Positions 31,937-40,842 of a stretch of 64,000 nucleotides of DNA are shown here, in pieces. The stretch is taken from NCBI RefSeq assembly GCF_040645615.1, contig NZ_JBEYYO010000020.1, positions 1 to 64,000 on the forward strand. Reading direction: 5' to 3'. Within the stretch, counting starts at the first letter, position 1. The number at the start of each line of letters is the position of its first letter. The notes beneath the pieces were generated by a model. The model did no database searches. It was not told the DNA's origin and was given only the letters and a program-made list of their open reading frames with translations. Both the position numbers and the translations under genes were made by a program. Source of the DNA: Glycomyces sp040645615 (lineage in GTDB: Bacteria > Actinomycetota > Actinomycetes > Mycobacteriales > Micromonosporaceae).

Positions 31937-33811
31937 ATGGCGCGTGAAGACAGACTGGGCGACGATTCGGAACTGCTGACCGGATTCAACGAGGGCGGAC
32001 CCGTCGAATACGAGTTCGAGACCGCACTGCGCGGTTACGACAAGGGACAGGTCAAGCGGTTCCTCCAGCAGATGCAGTTGCAGATGGACACGCTCGCCGG
32101 TGAGCGGGCCGAGGCGGTCGCGCAGATCGACCGGCTCGTCATGCAGATCCAGCAGTTGCAGGCCCAGATCCAAGAGCTCAGGCGGCGCAGCGCCGCGGGC
32201 GACAAGGCTTCCTATCGCCATCTGGGCGTGCGCATCGAGCACATGCTGACGCTCGCCGAGGAGCAGGCCGAGGAGATCAAGGCCGGCGCCCACGCGCAGA
32301 CGCAGCACCTGCACCAGCACGCCGATCAGCGGCTGCGCGAGGCCGAGGCGCAGATCGAGCAGGCCCGCAAGGACTTCGAGACCACGCTCAAGGCCCGCCG
32401 GGCCGCAGCCGAGAAGGCCGAGGCCGACCGGCGCGCCATCATCGACGCCGAGATCAACAAACGCGCCCGCGAGGCCCAGGCCCTGGTGGACCAGGCGAAG
32501 GAGCGTTCGGCGACGATGATCGCCGAGGCCGAGCAGGACGCCGAGAACAAGCGGGCCGCCGCTGACGAGCAGACCCGGCAGCTGGTCGCTCACGTCGAAC
32601 GCCTGCGCGCCGAGGCGCAGCAGCTCAAGGACGACGCCACGGTCGCGTCCGAGCAGGCCGTGACCGAGGCCCGCGAGAAGGCCGACCGGATCATCGCCGA
32701 AGCCGAGGCCGAGGCCGAGCGCAAACGCGGCGAGCACGAGGCCGACCTGCGGGACCTGCGCACCGAGGCCGTCGAGAACCTCGAACGGTTCAAGCAGGAG
32801 ACCGAGACGTTCGCGCAGACCGTGCGCACCGAGGCCGAGAACGAGGCCACCCGGCTGCGGGCCGAGGCCGCCGACAACGCGACCCTCGTGCGCACCGAGG
32901 CCGCCGACGAGGCCAAGCGGCTCCGCCAGGAGGCGCAGCGCCGCCTCGAAGAGGCCCAGGCCGAGGCCGAGCGGGTCACCGCCGAGACCGATGCGAAGGT
33001 CACCGCGCTCTTGGCCGAGTCCGAGCAGGCCGCCCGCGCCGAGAGGGAAGCGGCCGAGGCCGCCGCGCTGCGGCTGGCCGAGTCCACCGAGCAGGAGACG
33101 CAGCGTCTGCGCGCCGAGGCCGCCGACGCCTCCCGCAGCCAGCGCGAGGCCGCCGAGAAGGCCGCTCGCGAGTTGAACGAGTCGGCCGCGGCCGAGACCG
33201 CGAAGCTGCGCGAGGACGCCGCAGCCGAGGCCAAGCGCCTCACCGACGAGGCGGCCCGTGAGGCCGAGCGTCTGACGGCCGAGGCGGCCCAGCGCAACGA
33301 GCGCGCGACCGCCGAGGCGGCCACCGAGGCGAAGGTACTGCGCGAGAACGCCGAACTGGCGAAGGCCGAGGCGGAGGCGAAGGTCGAGAAGGCCCGCGCC
33401 GAACTCGCCGAGATCGAGGCCGAGCGCGAACGGCTCCTGGCCGAGGCCAAGGCCGAGGCGGCGAAGCTGCTCGAGAAGGCCGGCCTGGAGGCCGAGGAGG
33501 TCCGCGCCGAGCGCGACCTGTACGTGTCCGAGGCCGAGAAGAAGGCCGAGGCGGCGAAGCGTCGGGCCGAAGAGGTCTCCAAGTCCGCCAAGCAGACCGC
33601 GCGGCGCGATTCGGAGGCGATCTTGGCCACGGCCCGCGCCCAGGCGAAGAAGCTCATCGAAGAGGCCCGGGCCGCCAAGCCCGCGACCGAGGGCAACGAG
33701 TCGAAGCCGGACGCGAACGTCAACAAGCCGAGCTCGAACGGCCGCAAGCGGACGGCGCAGAACGGCGGCAAGCAGACGAACGAACCGGCGGAGAAGGTCT
33801 CCTCCTCCTAA
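31937..33811 (+). CDS. DivIVA-domain long coiled-coil protein, Scy-like
   Basis: A 624-residue coiled coil. The N-terminal YEFETALRGYDKGQVKRFLQQMQ (about residues 21-43, in segments) is a DivIVA-type motif, and SYRHLGVRIEHMLTLAEEQAEE near 98 matches the conserved element in its neighbour. From there to about residue 590 the protein is uninterrupted heptad/hendecad coil rich in Ala/Glu/Arg, ending in a basic-polar tail. ATG 31937 follows GAGG; a frame open from 31817 lacks support. It is probably a paralogue of the preceding protein and a candidate tip scaffold like Scy, though half its usual length. Confidence 0.8.
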   Translation: MAREDRLGDDSELLTGFNEGGPVEYEFETALRGYDKGQVKRFLQQMQLQMDTLAGERAEAVAQIDRLVMQIQQLQAQIQELRRRSAAGDKASYRHLGVRIEHMLTLAEEQAEEIKAGAHAQTQHLHQHADQRLREAEAQIEQARKDFETTLKARRAAAEKAEADRRAIIDAEINKRAREAQALVDQAKERSATMIAEAEQDAENKRAAADEQTRQLVAHVERLRAEAQQLKDDATVASEQAVTEAREKADRIIAEAEAEAERKRGEHEADLRDLRTEAVENLERFKQETETFAQTVRTEAENEATRLRAEAADNATLVRTEAADEAKRLRQEAQRRLEEAQAEAERVTAETDAKVTALLAESEQAARAEREAAEAAALRLAESTEQETQRLRAEAADASRSQREAAEKAARELNESAAAETAKLREDAAAEAKRLTDEAAREAERLTAEAAQRNERATAEAATEAKVLRENAELAKAEAEAKVEKARAELAEIEAERERLLAEAKAEAAKLLEKAGLEAEEVRAERDLYVSEAEKKAEAAKRRAEEVSKSAKQTARRDSEAILATARAQAKKLIEEARAAKPATEGNESKPDANVNKPSSNGRKRTAQNGGKQTNEPAEKVSSS

Positions 33812-33824
33812 GGCGAAACGAACG

Positions 33825-33854
33825 AAGGGCCCGGCGCGGTTGCGCCGGGCCTTT
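33825..33854 (+). terminator. Rho-independent-like terminator after the Scy-like gene
   Basis: GGCCCGGCGC pairs with GCGCCGGGCC around a GGTT loop, flanked by AA and TTT, starting 14 nt after the stop. Confidence 0.85.
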
Positions 33855-33983
33855 CGCATGCGACCCGAAGAAGCCACCACCGCCCACCCCCGCGGTCGGG
33901 CGTGTCCGAACTCGACGCCCCCGATCGCAATGATCGCGCAAGGCACCGACATATCCTCGCCCCTCGCCGACGGGACGTAAGAC

Positions 33984-34020
33984 AAAGGGCCCGCGCCGAT
34001 CGCTCGGTGCGGGCCCCTTC
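33984..34020 (-). terminator. Terminator for the sugar ABC operon
   Basis: A 13-bp stem (gggcccgcgccga with tcggtgcgggccc, one G-T pair) and 4-nt loop lie 15 nt past the permease stop. On the minus strand the stem is followed by TTTGTC. Confidence 0.8.
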
Positions 34021-34034
34021 TTGCCTTGTTGCGG

Positions 34035-35333
34035 TTACTCCGTGGAGTCCTCGGCGGGCTCCTTGGGTTTTTCGGTCTTGCGCTTGGCTTCGCCGGAGCC
34101 GCCCGGGGTGGTGCCCACGATCGGGAGGCCGCCGCCGGTGGTGCGCTTCTTGTTCCACACGTCGAACAGGACCGCGGCGAGGACGACGAGGCCGAGGATG
34201 ACGCTCTGCATGTCCTGGCCGACCGACAGGATCGACATGCCCTGGTTCATGACGCCCATGACCAGACCGCCGATGACGGCGCCGATGATGGTGCCGACGC
34301 CGCCGCTCATCGAGGCGCCGCCGATGAACGAGGAGGCGATCGCGTGCAGCTCGAACATGGTGCCCGCGTCGGGCGTCGCCGAGGCGAGGCGGGCGGTGAG
34401 CACCACGCCGGCGAGGCCGGAGAGCGCGCCCATGTTCACGAAGACCCAGAAGGTGGTCTGCTTGGTCTTCACGCCCGAGAGCATCGCGGCCTTCTCGTTG
34501 CCGCCGCCCGCGTAGATGTGGCGGCCGAACACGGTCCGGTTGGTCACGAACGTGTAGACGACGACCAGCACCACCAGGATGATGCCGATGATCGGCAGGC
34601 CCTTGTGGGCGGCGAGGGTCAAGGCGCCGACCGCGACGGTGGCCGTCAGCAGCACGGTCTTGATCACGAAGGCGATCGGCGAGCCGGTCGCGACACCGGT
34701 GCGGACGGCCCTGCGGCGGCCCGACACCTGGATCCACAGGATCGCGGCCACCGCGAGGGCGCCGATGACGAGCGTCGGCAGGTGGTAGCCGCCGTTCTCG
34801 TTCTGCATCCAGTAGCCCGAGCCGAGCTGGCGGAACTCGCCGGAGCGGATCGAGATCGTCTTGGACTCGAGGGCCCACAGCGTCAGGCCGCGGAAGAGCA
34901 GCATGCCGGTCAGGGTCACGATGAACGCGGGGATGCGCACGTACGCGATCCAGAAGCCCTGCCACACGCCGATCAGGGCGCCGATGCCCACGGCGACGAC
35001 CACGGCCAGGTACCACGGCAGGCCCCAGCTGGAGAGGGCGATCGCCGACATCGCGCCGGTGAAGGCCAGTACCGAACCCACGGAGAGGTCGATGTGGCCG
35101 TTGACGATGACCATCATCATCCCGATCGCCAGGATCAGGATGTAGGAGTTCTGGACGATGACGTTGTTGATGTTCGCCGGCGTCAGGAAGTTCTGGTCGA
35201 GTTTGGCCACTTCCAGGAACTGGAACAGCAGCATGATGAACACCAGGGCGATGATCATGCCGTAGGCGCGCAGGTTCAGATGGCGCAGGCCGGAGAGCAG
35301 GCTCGGGCGGGATTTGGTCTGGACGGTGCTCAT
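34035..35333 (-). CDS. mmsB: Multiple monosaccharide ABC transporter permease (MmsB/GguB type)
   Basis: A 432-residue, about 10-pass membrane permease. The signature VNGHIDLSVGSVLAFTGAM near residue 79 and RIPAFIVTLTGMLLFRGL near 132 are typical of sugar permeases of the XylH/MmsB group. A hydrophilic insert ISIRSGEFRQLGSGYW is characteristic of longer MmsB members. The C-terminal 35 residues are charged. It overlaps the ATPase gene by 4 bp and acts with it and the binding lipoprotein at 37034. Confidence 0.9.
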   Translation of the reverse strand: MSTVQTKSRPSLLSGLRHLNLRAYGMIIALVFIMLLFQFLEVAKLDQNFLTPANINNVIVQNSYILILAIGMMMVIVNGHIDLSVGSVLAFTGAMSAIALSSWGLPWYLAVVVAVGIGALIGVWQGFWIAYVRIPAFIVTLTGMLLFRGLTLWALESKTISIRSGEFRQLGSGYWMQNENGGYHLPTLVIGALAVAAILWIQVSGRRRAVRTGVATGSPIAFVIKTVLLTATVAVGALTLAAHKGLPIIGIILVVLVVVYTFVTNRTVFGRHIYAGGGNEKAAMLSGVKTKQTTFWVFVNMGALSGLAGVVLTARLASATPDAGTMFELHAIASSFIGGASMSGGVGTIIGAVIGGLVMGVMNQGMSILSVGQDMQSVILGLVVLAAVLFDVWNKKRTTGGGLPIVGTTPGGSGEAKRKTEKPKEPAEDSTE

Positions 35334-36883
35334 TGGTGTAGTTCTTCTCCCCCGGATGCGGTCTCAAGGGTCATGAGTCGCATCAGTTCTTCCTGTGTGG
35401 CGTTCTCGCGGTCGACCTGACCGGTGATGTGACCGGCGCTCATCGCGTAGATGCGGTCGCACATGCCGAGCAGCTCGGGCAGTTCGGAGGAGATCATGAG
35501 GACCCCCTTGCCCTGGTCGGCCAACTTCTGGATCAGCTCGTAGATCTCGTACTTGGCGCCGACGTCGATGCCTCGGGTCGGCTCGTCGAGGATCAGGAGC
35601 TCGGGATCGGTGAAGACCCACTTGCCGAGCACGATCTTCTGCTGGTTGCCGCCCGAGAGGTTCCCGGCGAGCGAGTAGACTGACGGGGCCTTGACGCCGA
35701 ACTCGGTGCGCAGGCGCTCGGAGACGGAGTTGATCTGGTGCTGGTCGACCACGCCTCGCTTGGAGACCTTGCCGAGGCCGGGCAGGGTGAAGTTCTGCCG
35801 CAGGTCGTAGTCGAGGTGCAGGCCGTAGTGCTTGCGGTCCTCGGTGGCGTAGGCCAGGCCCGATTCGATGGCGTCCGGAACCGAGCCCAGGCGCAGGGTC
35901 TTGCCGTCCATGGTGGCGGTGCCGGAGATGTTCGAACCCCAGCTGCGGCCGAACAGGCTCATCGCGAACTCGGTGCGGCCGGCGCCCATCAGGCCCGCGA
36001 GGCCGACGATCTCTCCGCGGGCGACGTTGAGTCCGGCGTTGTTGACGATGACGCGTTCGCGCTGGTCGGGGTGGTGCACGGTCCAGTCGTGGACCTCGAA
36101 GAAGACCTCGCCGATCTTGGGTTCGCGCGGCGGGTACAGGTGTTCGAGGTCGCGGCCGACCATGGACTTGATGAGGCGGTCCTGGGTGACCCCGTCGGCC
36201 TCGGTGTGCAGCGTCTCGATGGTCCGGCCGTCGCGCAGCACCGTGATGGAGTCGGCGACGGAGAGGACCTCACCCAGCTTGTGGGAGATGATGATGCAGG
36301 TGACGCCTTCTTCGCGGAGGACGCGGAGCAGTTCGAGCAGGTTCTCGGAGTCGGTGTCGTTGAGCGCGGCGGTCGGCTCGTCCAGGATCAGGAGTTTCAC
36401 CCGCTTGGACAGGGCCTTGGCGATCTCGACGAGCTGCTGCTTGCCGACGCCGATCTTCTCGACGAGGGTCTGCGGGTTGTCCTGGAGGCCGACCTGCGCC
36501 ATGAGGCGCGCGGCCTCGGTGTTGGTCTTCTCCCAGGAGATGAAGCCGCCGGTCTTCTGCTCGTTGCCGAGGAAGATGTTCTCGGCGATCGACAGCTCCC
36601 CCACGAGCGCGAGCTCCTGGTGGATGATGACGACGCCCGAGGCTTCGGAGTCGCGGATGTTGCGGAATCGGGCGGGCTCGCCCTCGAACTCGATCTCGCC
36701 CTCGAAGTCGCCGTGGGCGTAGACGCCCGACAGGACTTTCATGAGGGTGGACTTGCCGGCGCCGTTCTCGCCGACGAGTGCGTGGATCGTGGCCCGCTTG
36801 ACCCGCATGTCGACCCCGGACAGCGCGAGCACGCCCGGGAATCGCTTCGTGATCCCCCCCATGCGGAGGATGTCTTCAGACAT
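35330..36883 (-). CDS. mmsA: Multiple monosaccharide ABC transporter ATP-binding protein (two ABC domains)
   Basis: A 517-residue duplicated ATPase. Domain 1 has Walker A GENGAGKST (about residues 37-45), the signature-region VGKQQLVEIAKAL and LILDEPTAALND. Domain 2 has a degenerate Walker A GLMGAGRTE (Lys to Arg, usual in this subfamily), signature LSGGNQQK and LLILDEPTRGIDVGAK. ATG 36883 begins MSEDILRMGGITKRFPG, a typical N-terminus. It powers uptake of arabinose-, galactose-, glucose- or xylose-type sugars; the exact sugar is unknown. Confidence 0.92.
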   Translation of the reverse strand: MSEDILRMGGITKRFPGVLALSGVDMRVKRATIHALVGENGAGKSTLMKVLSGVYAHGDFEGEIEFEGEPARFRNIRDSEASGVVIIHQELALVGELSIAENIFLGNEQKTGGFISWEKTNTEAARLMAQVGLQDNPQTLVEKIGVGKQQLVEIAKALSKRVKLLILDEPTAALNDTDSENLLELLRVLREEGVTCIIISHKLGEVLSVADSITVLRDGRTIETLHTEADGVTQDRLIKSMVGRDLEHLYPPREPKIGEVFFEVHDWTVHHPDQRERVIVNNAGLNVARGEIVGLAGLMGAGRTEFAMSLFGRSWGSNISGTATMDGKTLRLGSVPDAIESGLAYATEDRKHYGLHLDYDLRQNFTLPGLGKVSKRGVVDQHQINSVSERLRTEFGVKAPSVYSLAGNLSGGNQQKIVLGKWVFTDPELLILDEPTRGIDVGAKYEIYELIQKLADQGKGVLMISSELPELLGMCDRIYAMSAGHITGQVDRENATQEELMRLMTLETASGGEELHQ

Positions 36884-37003
36884 GACTGGTCCTATGTGGA
36901 ATTGCTGGAGTGCGCTGGAGAGAGGTTCGGGGGCGTCCGGGCGGGTCGGACGCTCCCGAGTTGAAGCGATGGATTCCGGGGGAACCGGGTCCACGGCGAT
37001 GCC

Positions 37004-37024
37004 TGAGGACCTCGTGGGCCCTCA
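37004..37024 (-). terminator. Intercistronic stem-loop after the sugar-binding protein gene
   Basis: An 8-bp stem (TGAGGGCC/GGTCCTCA on the minus strand, one G-T pair) with a 5-nt loop starts 10 nt past the binding-protein stop and lacks a T tract. Such hairpins often protect the abundant binding-protein mRNA and reduce expression of the downstream ATPase and permease. Confidence 0.45.
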
Positions 37025-37033
37025 CGCGCCTCC

Positions 37034-38119
37034 TTAGAGGTCGGCCTCGTCGATGTAGCCGGAGTCGATGAGGAGCTCCTGGTAGTTCTCGACGGTCACG
37101 ATGTGCGGGACCAGGAGGTTCGAGGGGACGACCTTGACGCCGTTGTCGTAGGACTCGGTGTCGTTGACCTCGGGCTCTTCGCCGTTGAGGATGGCGGTGA
37201 CCATCTCGACGGTGACCGAGGCGAGTTCGCGGGTGTCCTTGAAGATCGTGGCGGTCTGGCGGCCCTCGATGATCATCTGGACCGAGGCGAGCTCGGCGTC
37301 CTGGCCGGAGACGGCCGGGAGGTTCTCCAGGGTGTACCCGTTGCTCTCCAGCGAGGCGATGATGCCGCGGCTGATGCCGTCGTACGGCGACAGGACCGCG
37401 TGGACCTGCTCGCTGGAGTAGTGGGTGCTCAGCAGGTTGTCCATGCGGCTCTGGGCGATCTCGCCGTCCCAGCGCTCGGTGGCGACGGTGTTGATGTCGA
37501 CCTCGCCGGACTTCACCACGAGCTTGCCCTCGTCGATGTAGGGCTGGAGGGTCGCGACCGCGCCGTCGAAGAAGAAGAACGCGTTGTTGTCGTCGATCGA
37601 GCCGGCGAACAGCTCGATGTTGAACGGACCCTCGGCGTTGTCGATGTCGAGCGCGTCGAGGACCGACTGGGCCTGGAGCACGCCGACCTGGAAGTTGTCG
37701 AAGGTGGCGTAGTAGTCCACGTCGCCGGTCTCGCGGATCAGGCGGTCGTAGGCGATGACGGTGATGTCCTCTTCCTTCGCCTGGGCCAGCACGCCGGTGA
37801 GGGACTGGTTGTCGATCGCGCCGATCACGAGCACGTTGGCGCCCTGGGTGATCATGTTCTCGATCTGGTTGACCTGCTTGGCGACGTCGTCATCGGCGAA
37901 CTGGAGGTCGGTGTCGAAACCGGCGGCCTTGAACTCCTCCACCAGGTTGTTGCCGTCGTCGATCCAACGCTCAGAGGTCTGGGTCGGCATCGCGATGCCG
38001 ACCTTCTTTTTGTCGCCGCTGCCGCCCTCGCCGTCGCCGGACGCGCAGGCCGAGGCGGTGAAGGCGATGGCCGCCGCTCCGGCGGTGCCGCTGAGCAGGT
38101 GGCGTCGGTTGACGTTCAT
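37034..38119 (-). CDS. chvE: Multiple sugar-binding periplasmic-type lipoprotein (ChvE-like)
   Basis: A 361-residue solute-binding lipoprotein. The signal peptide NRRHLLSGTAGAAAIAFTASAC has a twin-Arg-like start and a lipobox ending at Cys26 or so. The mature domain is a Peripla_BP_4 fold: VGIAMPTQTSERWIDDG, NMITQGANVLVIGAIDN, TVIAYDRLI and LPAVSGQDAEL are family stretches of ChvE/multiple sugar receptors. AAGGAG lies about 10 nt before the ATG. It leads the three-gene transport operon. Confidence 0.92.
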   Translation of the reverse strand: MNVNRRHLLSGTAGAAAIAFTASACASGDGEGGSGDKKKVGIAMPTQTSERWIDDGNNLVEEFKAAGFDTDLQFADDDVAKQVNQIENMITQGANVLVIGAIDNQSLTGVLAQAKEEDITVIAYDRLIRETGDVDYYATFDNFQVGVLQAQSVLDALDIDNAEGPFNIELFAGSIDDNNAFFFFDGAVATLQPYIDEGKLVVKSGEVDINTVATERWDGEIAQSRMDNLLSTHYSSEQVHAVLSPYDGISRGIIASLESNGYTLENLPAVSGQDAELASVQMIIEGRQTATIFKDTRELASVTVEMVTAILNGEEPEVNDTESYDNGVKVVPSNLLVPHIVTVENYQELLIDSGYIDEADL

Positions 38120-38459
38120 ATAACGAGTACTCCTTCGTACCGGACGGCTCCGGTGCACGACCGATGTCGCCCTGGGGTCAAGACGGATTCGATAGTTCAA
38201 CGTTTTTCCACAAGCGTCAACAGCGGATGGGTCTCGTGTCCGAATCGTTGCCTTTCAAGTTCCCCGAAATCCGACACTCGGCCCGCCCGCGGCACAACGG
38301 GCACCGCGCTCCCACCGAAAATTGACCGTGCGTACCGAACTGGTCACCAGTTCGTGCCACACCCCTATGGCCGACTACCGCTCGACCGATCGGATGGGTT
38401 AGCCTCACATTTAGTGCCAAATCACGACACCGACCCGAGGACCCCCGAAGGAGGTGAGG
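38120..38459. promoter_or_regulatory. Divergent control region with 19-bp palindrome (38336-38354)
   Basis: This 340-bp gene-free stretch separates the sugar-transport operon from the pseudokinase gene. CGAACTGGT-C-ACCAGTTCG at 38336-38354 is a perfect 9-bp inverted repeat around one base, a strong operator candidate. On the minus strand TATCGA (38194-38189) is a possible -10 for the transporter; on the plus strand TAGCCT near 38400 is a possible -10 for the downstream gene. Confidence 0.5.
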
Positions 38460-39767
38460 ATGTCGAGCACCCAGACCGTCGGACCCGCCGCCGTGGACCG
38501 TTTACTGCACCGGGACACGGTGTGCAGCGTTTTCAGCGGCACCGTCGCCGCGGGCCCGACCGACCTCCTGTGCGTCACCGTCGCGCATGAGCGGGTCGAC
38601 GGCTCCCGCCGCGAAGTATTCCTCGAATGGGCCGCGAAGCTCACCGGACTCGCCGCCCACCCCCATCTCTCCCCTTGCACCGCAGTCGGACTCACTGAGA
38701 ACGGACGCCCCTACCTGGCCGTGGGAACCGCCAGGCGCTCCCTCGCCGACCACCTCGCCGAGCAGGGGCCCATGCCCCCCGGGCAGGTCCGCGCGCTCGG
38801 CGTGGCCCTCAGCGACGCCGTCGCGGTGTACCACCGCGCCGGGCTCATCCACGGCGCGATCCAGCCCGCGCACATCCTCGTCGGCACCGGGCACCACCTC
38901 AAGCTCACCGCGTACGACGTGACCGCGCCGGTCCTGGCCGCGCCGCTGCCGCCCTCGCCGTACACGGCCCCTGAGCACCTCGACGCGGCCGTCGCGGGCG
39001 AAGTCGCGGCCAGCCCCTCCGGGGACGTCTACGCGCTCGCCACGGTGCTCTACGCGGCCCTGGGCGGGCGGCTCCCGTGGGTCAGGCACGCCCGCGAGGA
39101 CGCCGCGGACCCGCTCCTGCGCGCCGCGCCCGTGCCGCACATACCCGGCGTGGACACCGAACTGACCGACCTGATCGGCGCGGCCCTGCGCCCCGACCCC
39201 CGGCGCCGCCCCACCGCCGAGGTCTTCCGCGAGCACCTCGCCAGGGTGCCGCTGGCCGGGCCGGTCGCACCGGGACGGCGCACCGACTCCGTGGCCCCGG
39301 GACTCCTCCCCCGGCGCGGCCTGCGCCCGGTGACCGTGGCCGTCTCGACCGAGCTCGCGCCGTACCGGCCCGGACCCGAGCGAGTCGGCCTGCGGCCCAG
39401 GCTGCGGTCGATCGCGACCGCCATCGCCGGCGTCGCGCTCACCGGCGCGCTGCTCGGTGGAGCGGCCCTGGCGACGTACGCGGCCACGAACCCGGAGAGC
39501 ACCGGGACGGTGTGCACCGACCCGGCCGTGCTCGGGGTGCGGATCGGCGAGCACCTCGAAGACGGCGACATCGTCGACAGCTGGTGCGCCGACGACGGCG
39601 ACTACGTCGCGGCCACGATCCTGTTCCCCGGAGGTTCGGGAGGGGACGGCGACGGCGGCACCGAGCGGCGCGTGTGGCACATCGAGGGCGAGACCCTGGT
39701 GCCGGTCACCGAATGCGAGGGCGCCGATCTGCCTGCGAGCATCGCGAAGTTCCTCGACTGCGCTTAA
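38460..39767 (+). CDS. Protein-kinase-like (probable pseudokinase) membrane protein
   Basis: A 435-residue protein with a kinase-like domain (residues about 10-260), a transmembrane segment near 325-345 (IATAIAGVALTGALLGGAALATY) and a roughly 90-residue extracellular domain with cysteines (VCTDPAVLG, DSWCADDGD, FLDCA). The catalytic loop reads HGAIQPAHIL where active kinases have H-x-D-x-K-x-x-N, and the DFG position reads AYDVT, so the key Asp residues are missing. The APE-like TAPEHL and the GDVYALATVLYAALGGRLPW helix are kept. The ATG follows a full AAGGAGGTGA by 2-5 nt, a very strong ribosome site. Confidence 0.75.
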   Translation: MSSTQTVGPAAVDRLLHRDTVCSVFSGTVAAGPTDLLCVTVAHERVDGSRREVFLEWAAKLTGLAAHPHLSPCTAVGLTENGRPYLAVGTARRSLADHLAEQGPMPPGQVRALGVALSDAVAVYHRAGLIHGAIQPAHILVGTGHHLKLTAYDVTAPVLAAPLPPSPYTAPEHLDAAVAGEVAASPSGDVYALATVLYAALGGRLPWVRHAREDAADPLLRAAPVPHIPGVDTELTDLIGAALRPDPRRRPTAEVFREHLARVPLAGPVAPGRRTDSVAPGLLPRRGLRPVTVAVSTELAPYRPGPERVGLRPRLRSIATAIAGVALTGALLGGAALATYAATNPESTGTVCTDPAVLGVRIGEHLEDGDIVDSWCADDGDYVAATILFPGGSGGDGDGGTERRVWHIEGETLVPVTECEGADLPASIAKFLDCA

Positions 39768-39775
39768 GAATTAGA

Positions 39776-39817
39776 CGAACCCGCGGCGACAGCGGTCGCC
39801 GCGGGTTCGCGCGTTTA
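39776..39817. terminator. Bidirectional terminator
   Basis: A perfect 15-bp stem (CGAACCCGCGGCGAC with GTCGCCGCGGGTTCG) and a 4-nt loop are followed by GCGCGTTT. It sits between the convergent pseudokinase and hydrolase genes. Confidence 0.9.
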
Positions 39818-39819
39818 GG

Positions 39820-40611
39820 TCAGTCGCGTTCGGGCTTGGGCAAGAACCCGCCGAACGAGGCAACGGTCTTGTTGGCGTAGGCGGAGGTGTCGCCGCGCTC
39901 CATCGGTCCGTCCCAAGTGGTCGGCAGCGGGGCGTGTTCGGGGAGGATACGGCCCACGATGCGGTCGAGGGCCTCCTCGGCCTTGCCGACCCAGAGGTGG
40001 CCGCCGTTCTCGATCTCGACCACTTCGGCTTGGGGGACGGCCGCGAAGCGGCGCTTGGCCTCGGGGTACTGGAGGTAGTCGTCCTTCTCGGGAATGAGCG
40101 CCAGAAGCGGGCGGTCGTCCTCGGACCAGCGCTCCAGATCCTCCTCTTTGGAGTATCGCAGCGGCGGGGAGAGGAGCACCGCGCCCTCGACGCCCGGCTC
40201 CAGACCGTACTTCAAGGTCAGGTCGGTGCCGAAGGACCAGCCGACGATCCACACGCGGGGCAGCTCGGCGAACTCGGCGTACTCGACGGCCGCGGCGAGG
40301 TCGAAGCGCTCGCCCACGCCGTGGTCGAACGCGCCCTGCGAGGTGCCCTGCTGGGACTCGGTGCCGCGGGTGTTGAAGCGCAGCACGGCCATGTTCGCCA
40401 GCGCGGGGAGCCGCCAGGCGGCCTTGCGGAAGATGTGCGAGTCCATCATGCCGCCGTGGGTGGGCAGCGGGTGGACGCAGATGAGCGTCGCCTCGGGCGC
40501 TTGGCCTGCGGGCAGGGCGAGTTCGCCGACGAGTTCGAGCCCGTCGGCGGTGTGGAGCGTGAGCGCCTCGCGTTCGGCGGGGAGCATGCTCGCGGATCTG
40601 ATGACAGCCAC
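39820..40611 (-). CDS. Alpha/beta hydrolase (dienelactone-hydrolase/esterase-like)
   Basis: A roughly 263-residue alpha/beta-hydrolase. The nucleophile elbow appears as VGWSFGTDL (Ser about residue 125), with the oxyanion region VHPLPTHGGMMDSHIFRKAA near 58 (in segments), the acid region LALIPEKDDYLQ and the His in ENGGHLWVGK. The family resembles COG2945-type hydrolases; the substrate is unknown. GTG 40611 is preceded by GATACT at 6 nt; ATG 40587 is an alternative start. Confidence 0.8.
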   Translation of the reverse strand: MAVIRSASMLPAEREALTLHTADGLELVGELALPAGQAPEATLICVHPLPTHGGMMDSHIFRKAAWRLPALANMAVLRFNTRGTESQQGTSQGAFDHGVGERFDLAAAVEYAEFAELPRVWIVGWSFGTDLTLKYGLEPGVEGAVLLSPPLRYSKEEDLERWSEDDRPLLALIPEKDDYLQYPEAKRRFAAVPQAEVVEIENGGHLWVGKAEEALDRIVGRILPEHAPLPTTWDGPMERGDTSAYANKTVASFGGFLPKPERD

Positions 40612-40842
40612 GCGCAAAGTATCCCCAATACCGGCCGGATGCGACACCACGTGTGGCACACCTGGCACCGAGAGCGCGGAAGTAGGCGGGCGCGGGGCGG
40701 CCATCCCTAGCCCCCGCCCACCCAGAGGGGAGAAGAAGGTACGGCCATCTTCCGGCGGGGGTACGACAGGAATCGGGCCGCGAGGCGATCATGTCACCCG
40801 AAAGCGGGAGCGAACACGAGAGCAACGCGCACTGCGGCGCGA

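Noticed and set aside
31919..33985. Long antisense frame rich in Leu/Gly opposite the Scy-like gene (and similar long frames opposite valS, allB and the xanthine dehydrogenase genes)
   Set aside because: Such frames are artefacts of high third-position G+C; the sense-strand proteins have family signatures and the antisense ones do not.
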